A DNA stretch of 64,000 bases from Burkholderiales bacterium. GTDB taxonomy: Bacteria; Pseudomonadota; Gammaproteobacteria; Burkholderiales; Burkholderiaceae. Below the pieces are notes generated by a model. It had not been told where the DNA came from. It saw only the letters and a program-made list of their open reading frames with translations, and searched no databases. The position numbers and the translations under genes are program-made. This document shows, piece by piece, positions 55,236 to 64,000 of this stretch. The DNA lies in assembly GCA_947372535.1 (NCBI GenBank), contig CANBUA010000001.1:1-64000 (forward strand), written 5' to 3'. Numbering within the stretch: position 1 is the first letter of the stretch; each line of letters begins with the position of its first letter.

Positions 55236-56642
55236 TCACAGCGGATTGGCAGTGATCTGGTTGTAGACCACCGAACCAATGATCGCGTGTCCGGCTGGCC
55301 CCAGATGGGTGTCGTCGGCCCAAAGATAGGTCGATTGGTCTGCCGTCGACGCCACGCCAGTCAAGCTGGAGCAAAAGAGCACCACGTCTGGATCGCTGGC
55401 ACTCACCAAGGTGCCGTCGGGTCGGCGGGCCTTGGTGCTGTCGCACCAAGCGGCGTTGGTCACACTATAGAGACTGGGATTGTCAAATCGCGGGTTGAAC
55501 TCAGAGGGGATCTGGACCCCTGCAGCCACTTTGTGGCCGTCGTCCACCGCGCCGTTGGAGCCCGTCAATCCGCTGTTAAAGGCCTCGACCAGCGCTTGCA
55601 GGAAAGCGCCGTCCTGGCCAGTTCCTGCCGTGATCAAAGGGGCGCGACTCAGATCGGGCAAGATGGCATAGGCCACACGAGCACCCGTGCGGGTGATTTC
55701 GTTGATGATCTGACCCAACTCCTGGCCCTTGGCCTTCATGTCGCTCTTGGCGGTTGCAATGATTTGGGCTGCGCTGGCAGGTGTTGGCGCGGCCGCAGCA
55801 CCGGCCAGTGCTGATTTGTATTTCGCCACCACATCGTTCTGGCCGGCCAACATGGTCACCAAGGTGTTCCGGTCCAGGTCACCGATGTGCTCGGTGACCT
55901 GATCTCGCACGCTCTTGACGGTCATGCCCACGGGTGAGCTCGAGACCAGTGCATGGGGCTGGGCGTAGGTCACCGCGCCAGTCAGGAGGTCGGCCGGACA
56001 GCCGGCCTTGGGCTCGGAGGCCGCCGTGCCTGGGTTGTAGCCCTTGCCGAACCCTGCAGCCACGATCTGGATCCAGAGCTTGTTGGCCACGTAGCAATCG
56101 TGACTGTAGGCAAAATCGACCGTGCCATTGGACAGTTGTTGCGTGGTCGGCGTGGCCGTGGGGTCAGTATAGAAAATGGACAGCACCGCCTGGAACGTCC
56201 GGCCCACGATGTCGGGCAAGCCGGAGAGGCTGCTAACGGTGGAGGAAGAAATCGACGATGCCGGCACCGACGCCGGCCCATATGGGCCCCACGCTGCCGC
56301 ATTGGACGCCGCATTGGCCACCGACACCGATGCTGCGCCAGAAGCGGGCAGCCGCGAATCGTTGGGAACCGCCGTCCAAGTGACGTAATTGACGCCGTAC
56401 TTCTGCCCATGGATGTACTGAGGCGCACTGGCGGCCGAGGCCACTTCCACGGTCACCAAGGCACTGCTTTCGTCACCGAAAGACACGATCTTGGACGGCA
56501 CGAACTTTTCGGCCTGGGTGCCGCCACCACAGGCGCTCAACACGCCCGAGGCCACGGCCGTGGCCACACACAGGGCCAGGGGGCTCCTGGGCACCCAGCG
56601 GCTCAGGCGGTCAAAGAGGGTGGAAGCGGCAAAAATCGTCAT
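55236..56642 (-). CDS. SGNH/GDSL-type hydrolase-like lipoprotein
   Basis: A 468-residue predicted lipoprotein: the lipobox VLSAC ends at Cys38. Block III is GQND (near residue 262) and block V is the DxxH-type DDTHLGPAGH (Asp444, His446), so the fold is SGNH-type esterase/lipase. Block I is unusual: FGDES instead of FGDS, so Glu occupies the place of the nucleophile Ser and Ser follows one residue later. It may be inactive, have a shifted nucleophile, or belong to a variant subfamily. The ATG at 56642 has GGAG upstream. Only an 18-base gapped hairpin separates it from the SemiSWEET gene. Confidence 0.8.
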   Translation of the reverse strand: MTIFAASTLFDRLSRWVPRSPLALCVATAVASGVLSACGGGTQAEKFVPSKIVSFGDESSALVTVEVASAASAPQYIHGQKYGVNYVTWTAVPNDSRLPASGAASVSVANAASNAAAWGPYGPASVPASSISSSTVSSLSGLPDIVGRTFQAVLSIFYTDPTATPTTQQLSNGTVDFAYSHDCYVANKLWIQIVAAGFGKGYNPGTAASEPKAGCPADLLTGAVTYAQPHALVSSSPVGMTVKSVRDQVTEHIGDLDRNTLVTMLAGQNDVVAKYKSALAGAAAAPTPASAAQIIATAKSDMKAKGQELGQIINEITRTGARVAYAILPDLSRAPLITAGTGQDGAFLQALVEAFNSGLTGSNGAVDDGHKVAAGVQIPSEFNPRFDNPSLYSVTNAAWCDSTKARRPDGTLVSASDPDVVLFCSSLTGVASTADQSTYLWADDTHLGPAGHAIIGSVVYNQITANPL

Positions 56643-56712
56643 GAAAGCTCCATCGGTCAGCCCGCTAGCATACAGGCTGGGTTTGGTCGTTTTGTAAAGC
56701 GCCGCCCCGCGT

Positions 56713-57774
56713 TCAGGCGGCGGCCGCGCGGGCCAGGCGGTCGCGCACGCCGTCCCAGGCTGGGTCCGGCGGCGGGTTCTCCACCCAGATTTGTTCCACA
56801 CCTTGCGCATCCATCTCGCGCAGAGCGGCGAACAGTTCATGGGCGGCCAGCGCGGGCTGCGCGGGCATGACGCGCATCAACACGCCGGGCTGCACCGGGC
56901 GGTGGGCCCAGGCGCTGCGCGAGTAGACCGCCACCTTCGCCGGGTTCTTGGCCGGCCAACCCACCAGCACGGGCACCAGGTCATCGAGGGCGCGCATGAG
57001 CAGGCTTTCCTCCATCAAGCGCAGCTTGGCCCGCGGTGCGTAGTGCGCCAGCAAGGTGCCCGAGGCGCGCGGCGCCTGTGGGTCGGGCGCTTCGGGCCGG
57101 GACAAGGCCAGGGGCTGACCCGCCACGGCTTCGAGCTCGTCCCGCGTGAGCAGGCCGGGCCGCAGCAGCACCGGGTGATCGCGCGAGCAGTCGACGATGG
57201 CCGATTCGATGCCGACTTCACAGGCGCCGCCATCGAGCACCCAGAGGTCGTCGTTGGCAAACTCATCAACCACGTGGTCGGCGCGGGTCGGGCTGATGCG
57301 GCCAAAGCGGTTGGCACTCGGCGCGGCCACGCCCGGCACGCCCAAATGCGCCGCCTGGCGCAACAAGGCCAGGGCGATGGGATGGGCCGGGCAGCGCAGG
57401 CCGATGGTGTCCTGGCCGCCGGCAGAGGCCAGCCCCACGCCGGGGCGGCGCGGCACGATCACGGTGAGCGGACCGGGCCAGTAGCGTGCCATGAGGCGAC
57501 GGGCCACGGGTGGGATCTCGGCCGCGAAAGCCATGGCCTCGGCCGCGTCGTGCACATGCACGATCAAGGGGTGGTCGCTGGGCCGGCCCTTGGCCGCGAA
57601 GATGCGCGCCACCGCCGCGTCGTCATCGGCGCGGGCACCCAGGCCGTAGACGGTCTCGGTCGGGAAGGCCACCAGCAGGCCCTGGGCCAGGCGCTGCGCC
57701 GCTTGCACGATGGCATCGTGCTGCACGGCGGGGTCAAGCACCGTGGGGCGGGCAGGCGGCGAAGGCTGGGTCAT
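56713..57774 (-). CDS. tsaC: L-threonylcarbamoyladenylate synthase (Sua5/TsaC family)
   Basis: A 353-residue Sua5-type enzyme, longer than the E. coli TsaC (about 190). The N-terminal YrdC domain has PTETVYGLG (about 36-44), KGRPSDHPLIVH and SANRFG; the C-terminal Sua5 domain follows an HYAPRAKL linker. It makes the threonylcarbamoyl-AMP precursor of tRNA t6A. It lies 30 bases after purK in the transcription order. Confidence 0.95.
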   Translation of the reverse strand: MTQPSPPARPTVLDPAVQHDAIVQAAQRLAQGLLVAFPTETVYGLGARADDDAAVARIFAAKGRPSDHPLIVHVHDAAEAMAFAAEIPPVARRLMARYWPGPLTVIVPRRPGVGLASAGGQDTIGLRCPAHPIALALLRQAAHLGVPGVAAPSANRFGRISPTRADHVVDEFANDDLWVLDGGACEVGIESAIVDCSRDHPVLLRPGLLTRDELEAVAGQPLALSRPEAPDPQAPRASGTLLAHYAPRAKLRLMEESLLMRALDDLVPVLVGWPAKNPAKVAVYSRSAWAHRPVQPGVLMRVMPAQPALAAHELFAALREMDAQGVEQIWVENPPPDPAWDGVRDRLARAAAA

Positions 57775-57804
57775 GCGGGCTCGGGCTGCATCAGGCGGCG
57801 TGGG

Positions 57805-58986
57805 TCAGAACGCCTCGATGCCAAGGATGGCCGCGGCCTTCAAGGCCACCGCATGGGCAGCCTCAGGCGTCGCGCCGGTGACAGTCAGGTGGCCCATCTT
57901 GCGGCCGGCGCGCGCTTCCTGCTTGCCGTAGAGGTGCAGGTGGGTGCCACTCATGGCCAGGATGGCCGCCCAATCGGGCTCGCCCTGCTCCATGTCGCCG
58001 GCGGTGAACCACAGGTCGCCCAGCAGGTTGAGCATCAGGCACGGGCTGTGCAGCACCGGCTCGACCAGCGGCAGGCCGGTCATGGCGCGCACCTGCATCT
58101 CGAACTGCGAGACATCGCAGGCATCGATGGTGTGGTGCCCCGAGTTGTGCGGGCGCGGTGCCATCTCGTTGGCCACCAGGGTGCCATCCTGCAGCATGAA
58201 GAACTCGACGCACAACACGCCGACGTAATCCAGCGAGGCGGCGATCTGGCGGGCGTGCCGCACGGCGTCTTGCGAGACCTCATCGGGCACGCCGGGCGCA
58301 GGCACGGTGGTCACGGCCAGGATGCCGTCGCGGTGCAGGTTGCGCTGCACGGGGAAGTTGACGACCTGGCCGTCACGGGCGCGGGCCACGATCACGCTGA
58401 CCTCGAAGTCCAGCGGCAGCATCTTCTCAAGCACGCAAGGCACGCGCTTGAGCTCGTCCCAGGCGGCGGCCAGCTCGGCGCGCGTCTTGATGCGCACCTG
58501 GCCCTTGCCGTCGTAACCCATGCGGGCGGTCTTGAGGATGCCAGGGAGCAGGTTGTCGGCAATGGCGGTGAGCTGCTCGGGCGTCTCGATCAGGGCGTGA
58601 GGCGCGCAGGGCACGCCGCAGGCGGTGAAATGGGCCTTCTCGCGGGCACGGTCCTGGCAGACGGACACGGCCGCGCCCGAGGGCGCGACGGGGCGGGTGC
58701 GGGCCAGCAGGTCCAGCGCCTGCGCGGGCACGTTCTCGAACTCGGTGGTGACGGCGGCGCACAGCTCGGCCATGCGTTTGAGCGCCTCGGCATCGAGGTA
58801 GTCGGCCAGCAGGTGCTCGTGTGAGATCAGACCGGCAGGGCTGTGGGGATCGGGGTCCAGCACCACGGTGGCATAACCCATGGCCTGGGCTGCGTGCATG
58901 AACATGCGGCCGAGCTGGCCGCCGCCCATGACGCCCAGGGTGGCGCCGGGCAGGATCACGTCGTCGCCGACATCGGATGCCGTCAT
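57805..58986 (-). CDS. purK: N5-carboxyaminoimidazole ribonucleotide synthase
   Basis: A 393-residue ATP-grasp enzyme that carboxylates AIR in purine synthesis. The N-terminal [12 protein letters not shown] (Rossmann-like) and the ATP-grasp loop ([13 protein letters not shown]) are present, followed by the RPHNSGHHT motif. It overlaps purE by four bases, the standard purE-purK pair. Confidence 0.97.
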   Translation of the reverse strand: MTASDVGDDVILPGATLGVMGGGQLGRMFMHAAQAMGYATVVLDPDPHSPAGLISHEHLLADYLDAEALKRMAELCAAVTTEFENVPAQALDLLARTRPVAPSGAAVSVCQDRAREKAHFTACGVPCAPHALIETPEQLTAIADNLLPGILKTARMGYDGKGQVRIKTRAELAAAWDELKRVPCVLEKMLPLDFEVSVIVARARDGQVVNFPVQRNLHRDGILAVTTVPAPGVPDEVSQDAVRHARQIAASLDYVGVLCVEFFMLQDGTLVANEMAPRPHNSGHHTIDACDVSQFEMQVRAMTGLPLVEPVLHSPCLMLNLLGDLWFTAGDMEQGEPDWAAILAMSGTHLHLYGKQEARAGRKMGHLTVTGATPEAAHAVALKAAAILGIEAF

Positions 58987-59492
58987 TTGGGATCCAGCGT
59001 GAGGTCGGCGCTCATGGCTTGGGCCGCTTGCGTCTGCCGTGTGCGGAAAGCATCGAGCTTGTCGCGCAGCACCGGATCGCCGCTGGCCAGCATCGCCACG
59101 GCGAACAGGGCCGCGTTGGCCGCGCCAGCCGCGCCGATGGCGAAGGTGGCCACGGGCACACCCTTGGGCATCTGCACGATGGAGTGCAGGGAATCGACGC
59201 CTTGCAGGTGGCGCGAAGGCACGGGCACGCCCAGGACAGGCACGGGCGTCTTGGCCGCGAGCATGCCTGGCAGGTGGGCGGCACCGCCCGCGCCGGCGAT
59301 GATGGCGCGCAGACCGCGTGCACGGGCCTGCTCGGCGTAGGCGAACAATTCGTCGGGCATGCGGTGGGCGGAGACCACCTTGGCCTCGAAAGGCACCCCG
59401 AACTCGGTCAGAATCTCGGCAGAAAGGCGCATGATGTCCCAGTCACTGCTGGAGCCCATCACCACGCCAATCAGGGGCGTTGTGCTGTTCAC
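58983..59492 (-). CDS. purE: N5-carboxyaminoimidazole ribonucleotide mutase
   Basis: A 169-residue class I PurE that converts N5-CAIR to CAIR. The GSSSDWD motif (about 13-19), the SAHRMP segment with catalytic His, and [10 protein letters not shown] are all present. It is first of a purE-purK-tsaC minus-strand run and divergent from the thioredoxin-TPR gene (73 bases). Confidence 0.97.
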   Translation of the reverse strand: MNSTTPLIGVVMGSSSDWDIMRLSAEILTEFGVPFEAKVVSAHRMPDELFAYAEQARARGLRAIIAGAGGAAHLPGMLAAKTPVPVLGVPVPSRHLQGVDSLHSIVQMPKGVPVATFAIGAAGAANAALFAVAMLASGDPVLRDKLDAFRTRQTQAAQAMSADLTLDPK

Positions 59493-59565
59493 AGCGCTCT
59501 CCTCAGGTCAGAAAACCTCGATTTTAGGCGCTCGCGTTACCAGCGGGCCTGCCACGACAAAGAAC

Positions 59566-60546
59566 ATGATCGACATCACCATCGAAAACTTCGAAACCGA
59601 CCTGCTGGCGGTGTCCGCCCAGGTCCCCGTCCTGCTGGACATCTGGGCCCCCTGGTGCGGCCCCTGCAAGCAGCTCGGCCCCGTGCTGGAGCGCCTGGAG
59701 GAGGCCTACGGCGGCCGCTTCATCCTGGCCAAGGTCAATGCCGACGAGCAGCCCGAAATCTCGGGCCAACTCTCGCAGATGTTCGGCGTGCGCTCCATCC
59801 CTTTTTGCGTGATGTTCACGGGCGGCCAGCCGGTCGATGGCTTCGTCGGCGCCCTGCCCGAGGACAAGATCCGCGAGTTCCTGGACAAGCACGTGCCGCC
59901 AGGCGACGATGAGCTGGATTCGCCAGATGCCTTGGCCCAGGAAGAGGCCGATGCGGCTGACCAGGAGGAAAGCGGCGATGACATCTTGAACAAGCTGCAA
60001 GAGGCCTTGCTTCGTGATCCGGGCAATGACGAAGCGCGCTTCGAGTTCATCAAGCTGATGCTCGAGCGTGGTGACGTGGCTCAGGCGCAGGAAGCTTTCC
60101 AGCCCATCGCCGGCCGCGCCGCTGGCCCCATTCCGGAGATGCGTGTGCTGGCCTTTGGCCTGTATGTGGCCGCCGCGCAGGCCGCGCCAGGCGCACGGTC
60201 CATCGAGGCGCTGGCGGCGGCCATTGCCACCAACAAGCGCGATTTCGAGGCCCGCTTCGAGCTGGCCCAGGTGCACTTTGCCGCCGGTCGATTCCTCGAC
60301 GCCATGGAAGCGCTGCTGGAGATCATCATGCGCGACAAGGCCTGGTCGGACGAAAAGGCCCGCAAGACCTACGTCGCCATTTTGGAGGTGATGACCAAGC
60401 CGCTGCCCAAGCCCAAAGCGGGCGGCAAACCCGCGGCGGCGCCGGGCGACCAACCCAAGCTGGAGGTGGCCGGCAAGATCGACGTCACGCCGGCCGATCC
60501 AGTGATCGATCAATATCGGCGCAAGCTCAGCATGGCGCTGTTTTGA
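59566..60546 (+). CDS. cnoX: Thioredoxin-TPR chaperone-redoxin (CnoX/YbbN family)
   Basis: A 326-residue protein: a thioredoxin domain (about 1-110) with an intact WCGPC active site (Cys31, Cys34), an acidic linker and a TPR-like helical C-terminus. The E. coli YbbN has lost one of these cysteines, so this member may keep redox activity in addition to its holdase role with GroEL. A tail of about 55 residues rich in Lys, Pro and Ala precedes the end. The ATG at 59566 was chosen because the thioredoxin fold begins there. Confidence 0.92.
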   Translation: MIDITIENFETDLLAVSAQVPVLLDIWAPWCGPCKQLGPVLERLEEAYGGRFILAKVNADEQPEISGQLSQMFGVRSIPFCVMFTGGQPVDGFVGALPEDKIREFLDKHVPPGDDELDSPDALAQEEADAADQEESGDDILNKLQEALLRDPGNDEARFEFIKLMLERGDVAQAQEAFQPIAGRAAGPIPEMRVLAFGLYVAAAQAAPGARSIEALAAAIATNKRDFEARFELAQVHFAAGRFLDAMEALLEIIMRDKAWSDEKARKTYVAILEVMTKPLPKPKAGGKPAAAPGDQPKLEVAGKIDVTPADPVIDQYRRKLSMALF

Positions 60547-60764
60547 ATCAAGCCGCTTGATTTGCGCGTTGGGACAATGTGTTTTCGCAAGCAAACACAG
60601 GCTTGAAAAATCCCCAGGGTAAACCTGCCGCCTGAGTTGGGGGCGGCCTGGTGAAAACCCGCGCATCACCCAAGCAGCGTCATTCTTACGCTCGATCCAT
60701 GGCCGGATCTCGGGGCATCTCGAGCATCCACACACGCTTAACTCAACAGCCAAGGTTCGACACC

Positions 60765-61661
60765 ATGATGAACACCTCCAGCGCACTGCGCTCGCCCCTG
60801 AACCGCCTGAGCCTGGGCGTCGCCGCCTTCGTGGTCTCCATGGCCGCCGTTCTGCCCGCCCACGCCGTCGAAAACGGCCCCGCGCCCACCAAGACCTACG
60901 TCGAAAGCGAGAAGGGTGGCTACACCGTCGGCACAGTCAAGATCTCCAAGGCCGATGCCAAGACCTACGGCGGCGCCACCGTGTACTACCCCACGGGCAC
61001 CGGCCAGACCTTCGGCGTGGTCTCGCTGACCCCGGGCTTCACGGGCTTTCAGGCGGTCTACGCCTGGCTGGCCACACGCCTGGCCTCCTTCGGTTTCGTC
61101 GTGATCAACCTGGACACCACCACCGTGCTGGACCAGCCACCGGCCCGCGCCAAGCAGATGGTCGATGCCATCAACCAGGTCATCGCCCTGAGCAAGACCG
61201 CCGGCTCGCCGCTCAATGGCGTGGTTGACGCCGAACGCCGCGCCGTGATCGGTCACTCCATGGGTGGCGGCGGCACGCTGCTGGCCGCCACGGCTGATCC
61301 ATCGCTCAAGGCCGCTGTGGCCCTGACGCCCTGGAGCCTGCTGACCAAAAATTTCCCCACACTCGCAGTGCCCACCATGATCGTTGGCGCCGAAAAGGAC
61401 ATCATCGCCCCCAACAGCGGCCACTCCGACCGCTTCTGGGCCAGCTTTGACGACCAACTGGTGCGTGGCTACGTGATGATCGCCGGCGCCGACCACCTGG
61501 TCGCCACCAGCTTGTCCAACGCCAAGTACCGCACCACACTGGCCAAGTCCACCGTCTCCTGGCTCAAGCTCTTCCTCGACGAAGACAGCCGCTACACCGA
61601 CCTGGTCAAGACGGGCAACAACGGCGCCGACTACAAGAGCTACCAGATCGAAGGTTTCTGA
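60765..61661 (+). CDS. Secreted PETase/cutinase-like polyester hydrolase
   Basis: A 298-residue secreted hydrolase of the PET hydrolase/dienelactone-hydrolase-type alpha/beta family, close in length to Ideonella PETase. A signal peptide ends near AHA. The triad is Ser165 (GHSMGGGG), Asp212 and His244; the oxyanion and aromatic pocket use Phe92 (GFT), Met166 and Trp190. By alignment to Ideonella PETase, Trp159, Ser214 and Ile218 correspond to His164, His220 and Phe224, the arrangement of classical cutinases. No cysteine occurs anywhere, so both PETase disulfides are absent. AAGG lies nine bases before the ATG. An intrinsic terminator follows. Confidence 0.88.
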   Translation: MMNTSSALRSPLNRLSLGVAAFVVSMAAVLPAHAVENGPAPTKTYVESEKGGYTVGTVKISKADAKTYGGATVYYPTGTGQTFGVVSLTPGFTGFQAVYAWLATRLASFGFVVINLDTTTVLDQPPARAKQMVDAINQVIALSKTAGSPLNGVVDAERRAVIGHSMGGGGTLLAATADPSLKAAVALTPWSLLTKNFPTLAVPTMIVGAEKDIIAPNSGHSDRFWASFDDQLVRGYVMIAGADHLVATSLSNAKYRTTLAKSTVSWLKLFLDEDSRYTDLVKTGNNGADYKSYQIEGF

Positions 61662-61706
61662 TCTCTGGGGCACAACCCCGGCGCCTCACGGCGCTTGCAC
61701 GGCATC

Positions 61707-61738
61707 AGCCCCTGCGCCACAAGCCCAGGGGCTTTTTT
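61707..61738 (+). terminator. Intrinsic terminator after the first PETase-like gene
   Basis: An 8-bp stem AGCCCCTG/CAGGGGCT (61707-61714 and 61726-61733) with an 11-base loop is followed by a T6 tract (61733-61738). It lies 45 bases after the stop codon and before the sulfurtransferase gene. Confidence 0.88.
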
Positions 61739-61767
61739 CATGCGATGGCTTGCGACACAATGGCCAG

Positions 61768-62667
61768 ATGCCAACACCGACGACCACCCCTGATTCGCCT
61801 CTGATCAGCGCGCCCGCCCTGCTGGCCATTCATCAGGCCGCTGCCCGCGATGGCGCCCCAGATCTGCTGGTCCTGGATTGCCGCTTCCAACTGGCCGCCC
61901 CGGATGCCGGCCAGCAGGCCTACGCACAAGGCCACATCGATGGCGCCGCTTATGCGCACCTGGATCACGACCTGTCCGGCCCGAAAACCGGGCTGAACGG
62001 CCGCCACCCGCTGCCCACGCCCGAAGCCCTCGCCGCCACACTGGGCCGCTGGGGCGTGACACCCCAGACGCAGGTCGTGGCCTATGACGATGCCGGCGGC
62101 ATCTTCGCGGCCCGCGCCTGGTGGTTGCTGCAGTGGTTGGGCCATGCGCGCGTGCAGGTGCTCGATGGCGGCTGGGCGGCGTGGGAGGCCACCGGTGGCC
62201 CGATCAGCGCAGCGCAGCCGTCGCGCACGCGAACTCAGGTGCCTGCGCACGCGCACCAAGGCTGGGTGGTCACCACGCCCGAGGTGCTGGCGCACGTTCA
62301 GGCCGGCGACCACGACGCCCAGTCGACCGCCATGCGCCTGCTGGACGCCCGCACCGCCGAGCGCTTTCACGGCATCGGCGAGACCATGGACCCCGTCGGT
62401 GGCCACATCCCCGGCGCGCGCAACCGCTGGTTCGGGCTCAACCTGCAAGAAGGTGGCCGCTTCAAGGCCCCAAGCCAGTTGCAGGCTGAATTCACCGAGC
62501 TGCTAGCCGGCCAAAGCGCCACCACCCTCGTGCACCAGTGCGGCTCCGGCGTCACCGCCTGCCACAACCTGCTGGCCATGGCCCAGGCTGGGCTGGGCAT
62601 GGGTCGCTTGTATGCGGGCTCGTGGAGCGAATGGTGCGCCAACCCGACCAGACCCGTGGTGAGCTGA
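61768..62667 (+). CDS. Sulfurtransferase (rhodanese family, 3-mercaptopyruvate type)
   Basis: A 299-residue protein of two rhodanese domains (about 10-150 and 160-295). The catalytic Cys258 lies in CGSGVTA, the active-site loop of mercaptopyruvate sulfurtransferases (SseA), instead of CRKGVTA of thiosulfate sulfurtransferases. It would move sulfur from mercaptopyruvate to thiols or cyanide. The ATG at 61768 was preferred over a TTG six codons upstream. It stands 29 bases after the terminator. Confidence 0.93.
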   Translation: MPTPTTTPDSPLISAPALLAIHQAAARDGAPDLLVLDCRFQLAAPDAGQQAYAQGHIDGAAYAHLDHDLSGPKTGLNGRHPLPTPEALAATLGRWGVTPQTQVVAYDDAGGIFAARAWWLLQWLGHARVQVLDGGWAAWEATGGPISAAQPSRTRTQVPAHAHQGWVVTTPEVLAHVQAGDHDAQSTAMRLLDARTAERFHGIGETMDPVGGHIPGARNRWFGLNLQEGGRFKAPSQLQAEFTELLAGQSATTLVHQCGSGVTACHNLLAMAQAGLGMGRLYAGSWSEWCANPTRPVVS

Positions 62668-62724
62668 ACCTTCGGGCTTGCGATTAAACTCCAGGCTTCC
62701 AGCCAGGACCACATCAAACCTCCC

Positions 62725-63333
62725 ATGATTCCTGCACTTGAAGCGCTAGAGCGTCTCCGCGAAGGCAACCGCCGTTTCGTGGCCAGCCTTGACCAGGGCG
62801 GCCTGCACGTTACCCCGCCACAGCGTTTCGAGCTGTCGCAGGAGCAGGAGCCTTTTGCCATCATCCTGGGCTGCTCCGATGCCCGCGTGCCGGCCGAGAT
62901 CGTCTTCGATCAGGGCCTGGGCGATCTGTTCGTGATCCGCGTGGCCGGCAACATCGTCGCGCCGTCGCAAGTGGGCAGCGTGGAGTTCGCCGCTTCACGC
63001 TTCAACACGCGCCTGGTGGTGGTGCTGGGGCACTCCAACTGTGGCGCGATCACGGCCACCATCGAGCAGTTGCAGCAACCGGTCGAGACCCAGTCGCGCA
63101 ACCTCAGCTCCATCGTGGACCGCGTGCGCCCGTCCGTCGAAGGCCTGCTCAAGACAGAGCTGCGCCATGACCTGCCCGCCCTGGTTCATCACGCCGTGCG
63201 CTCGAACGTGCACGTCTCGGTCAACCACCTGCGCTACGGCTCGCCCGTGCTGGAGCAACTGATCCGCAGCGAGGGCCTCATGATCGTGGGCGCCGAGTAC
63301 TCGCTGGAAACCGGCGAAGTCGAGTTCCTCTGA
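62725..63333 (+). CDS. Beta-carbonic anhydrase
   Basis: A 202-residue beta-class carbonic anhydrase that interconverts CO2 and bicarbonate. Zinc ligands are Cys50 (CSDAR, with Asp52-Arg54 dyad), His103 and Cys106 (HSNCG). The length and the GSVEFAASRF segment are normal for the class. It lies 57 bases after the sulfurtransferase and 140 bases before the second PETase-like gene, in which gap I see no clear promoter. Confidence 0.95.
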   Translation: MIPALEALERLREGNRRFVASLDQGGLHVTPPQRFELSQEQEPFAIILGCSDARVPAEIVFDQGLGDLFVIRVAGNIVAPSQVGSVEFAASRFNTRLVVVLGHSNCGAITATIEQLQQPVETQSRNLSSIVDRVRPSVEGLLKTELRHDLPALVHHAVRSNVHVSVNHLRYGSPVLEQLIRSEGLMIVGAEYSLETGEVEFL

Positions 63334-63473
63334 AACCATCCGATTTGTTACCCCCCGATACACGGGGCTGGGCGCTGGCGTAAACACGGGTGGCTTGATC
63401 GTTATACGAGCCCTAGCATGCGTGGCGCACTCGCTCATTGGCGAACGCCCCCTACACAAGGACTCTTTCAAAC

Positions 63474-64000
63474 ATGACGACGATCATCGCCAAGCTGGCC
63501 ATCGCGGCCAGTGCCGCCGTTCTGGCCACTGCCGCTTTTGCCCAACAGCAAGGCCCTGAACAAACCGCTGCACAGCTGGAAGCGGGTAAAGGCCCCTTCA
63601 CAGTGGCCACGGCCAAGATCGCCACGCCTTCGGGCTACGGCGGCGGCACGGTGTACTACCCCACCAATGCCAGCGGCAAGGTCGGCCTGATCGTGGTCGC
63701 GCCCGGCTTCACGGAAACGCAATCGGCCATGAACATGTGGGGCCCCATCCTGGCCTCCAACGGCTTTGCCGTGATCAACATCGACACCAAGTCCACGCTG
63801 GACCAGCCCCCTGCACGCGCCACGCAAATGATGGCGGCGCTCAAGCAGGTCTCTGACCTGAGCAAGACCACAGCCTCGCCTTACTACAACAAGATCGACG
63901 TGACCCGCCAGGCCGTGATGGGCCACTCCATGGGCGGCGGCGGTACCCTGGTCGCCGCCACGGCCAACCCTGCGCTCAAGGCCGCCATCCCGGCAGCCCC
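63474..64000 (+). CDS. Secreted PETase/cutinase-like polyester hydrolase, 5' part (runs off window)
   Basis: The visible 175 residues are the N-terminal part of a second enzyme of the same family as the 60765 gene. A signal peptide ends near AFA. Close matches to PETase-type proteins are GPFTV (40-44), [13 protein letters not shown] (53-65), PGFT (77-80, oxyanion Phe79), TLDQPPAR and GHSMGGGG with nucleophile Ser152. His151 again stands where Ideonella PETase has Trp159. The visible part has no cysteine. AAGGA precedes the ATG at 63474. The Asp and His of the triad are beyond the window. Confidence 0.88.
   Translation, partial: MTTIIAKLAIAASAAVLATAAFAQQQGPEQTAAQLEAGKGPFTVATAKIATPSGYGGGTVYYPTNASGKVGLIVVAPGFTETQSAMNMWGPILASNGFAVINIDTKSTLDQPPARATQMMAALKQVSDLSKTTASPYYNKIDVTRQAVMGHSMGGGGTLVAATANPALKAAIPAA

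Noticed and set aside
56791..58824. Open frame of 677 codons opposite tsaC and purK
   Set aside because: Antisense to two conserved genes; His/Gly/Arg-rich shadow.
60547..60561. ATCAAGC-C-GCTTGAT inverted repeat after cnoX
   Set aside because: One-base loop and no T tract; could be an operator half-site pair, but no support beyond the symmetry.

Overview
The window is GC-rich, gene-dense bacterial chromosome with almost no long intergenic space. Gene content and neighbourhoods (lipA and lipB, dprA-LysM-def-fmt-htpX, DUF1631, yajC-secD-secF, hemJ/hemB, tsaB-rimI, purE-purK, a large MSHA-type pilus locus and PETase-type polyester hydrolases) point to a betaproteobacterium of the order Burkholderiales, probably near the Comamonadaceae/Leptothrix/Ideonella group. 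That placement is an inference from family knowledge; no rRNA gene is present. I found no tRNA, insertion sequence, phage gene or CRISPR array.

Layout. (1) 1-4363: a tightly overlapping lipid-modification operon (DUF1365, two cyclopropane-synthase-type methyltransferases, DUF2878, DUF1295 membrane reductase-like protein, lipocalin). (2) 4474-7651: a VOC protein, an amidase and a divergent AraC-type regulator. (3) 7725-16319: housekeeping genes: lipA, a YbaL-type K+/H+ antiporter, lipB, dprA, a LysM protein, def, fmt, htpX. (4) 16401-19691: a membrane CHASE-PAS-PAS-GGDEF-EAL c-di-GMP enzyme. (5) 19714-38580: a minus-strand MSHA pilus locus in the order mshI-J-K-L-E-G-A-A-Q-Q-C-D-O-P, with two near-identical major pilins and two giant MshQ-like proteins; mshM, mshN, mshF and mshB are not in the locus. 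(6) 38736-49959: DUF1631, secF/secD/yajC, DUF493, dacA, a hydrolase, a 2Fe-2S ferredoxin, a VanZ-like protein, hemJ, a probable small RNA, hemB. (7) 49989-60546: corA-like, udg, rimI, tsaB, dacB, SemiSWEET, an SGNH-type lipoprotein, tsaC/sua5, purK, purE, thioredoxin-TPR chaperone. (8) 60765-64000: two secreted PETase/cutinase-like hydrolases flanking a sulfurtransferase and a beta-carbonic anhydrase; the second hydrolase runs off the window.

How they fit together. The c-di-GMP enzyme lies tail-to-tail with the MSHA locus, whose ATPase MshE carries the N-terminal motif known to bind c-di-GMP, so surface attachment is plausibly c-di-GMP controlled. The two PETase-like enzymes and the nearby SGNH lipoprotein give a secreted esterase capacity that could act on polyester material. 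The least expected items are the small-RNA/leader locus between hemJ and hemB (promoter, four hairpins, an anti-Shine-Dalgarno loop and an intrinsic terminator), the perfect 30-bp palindrome between the two pilin genes, and the cysteine-free PETase-like pair.
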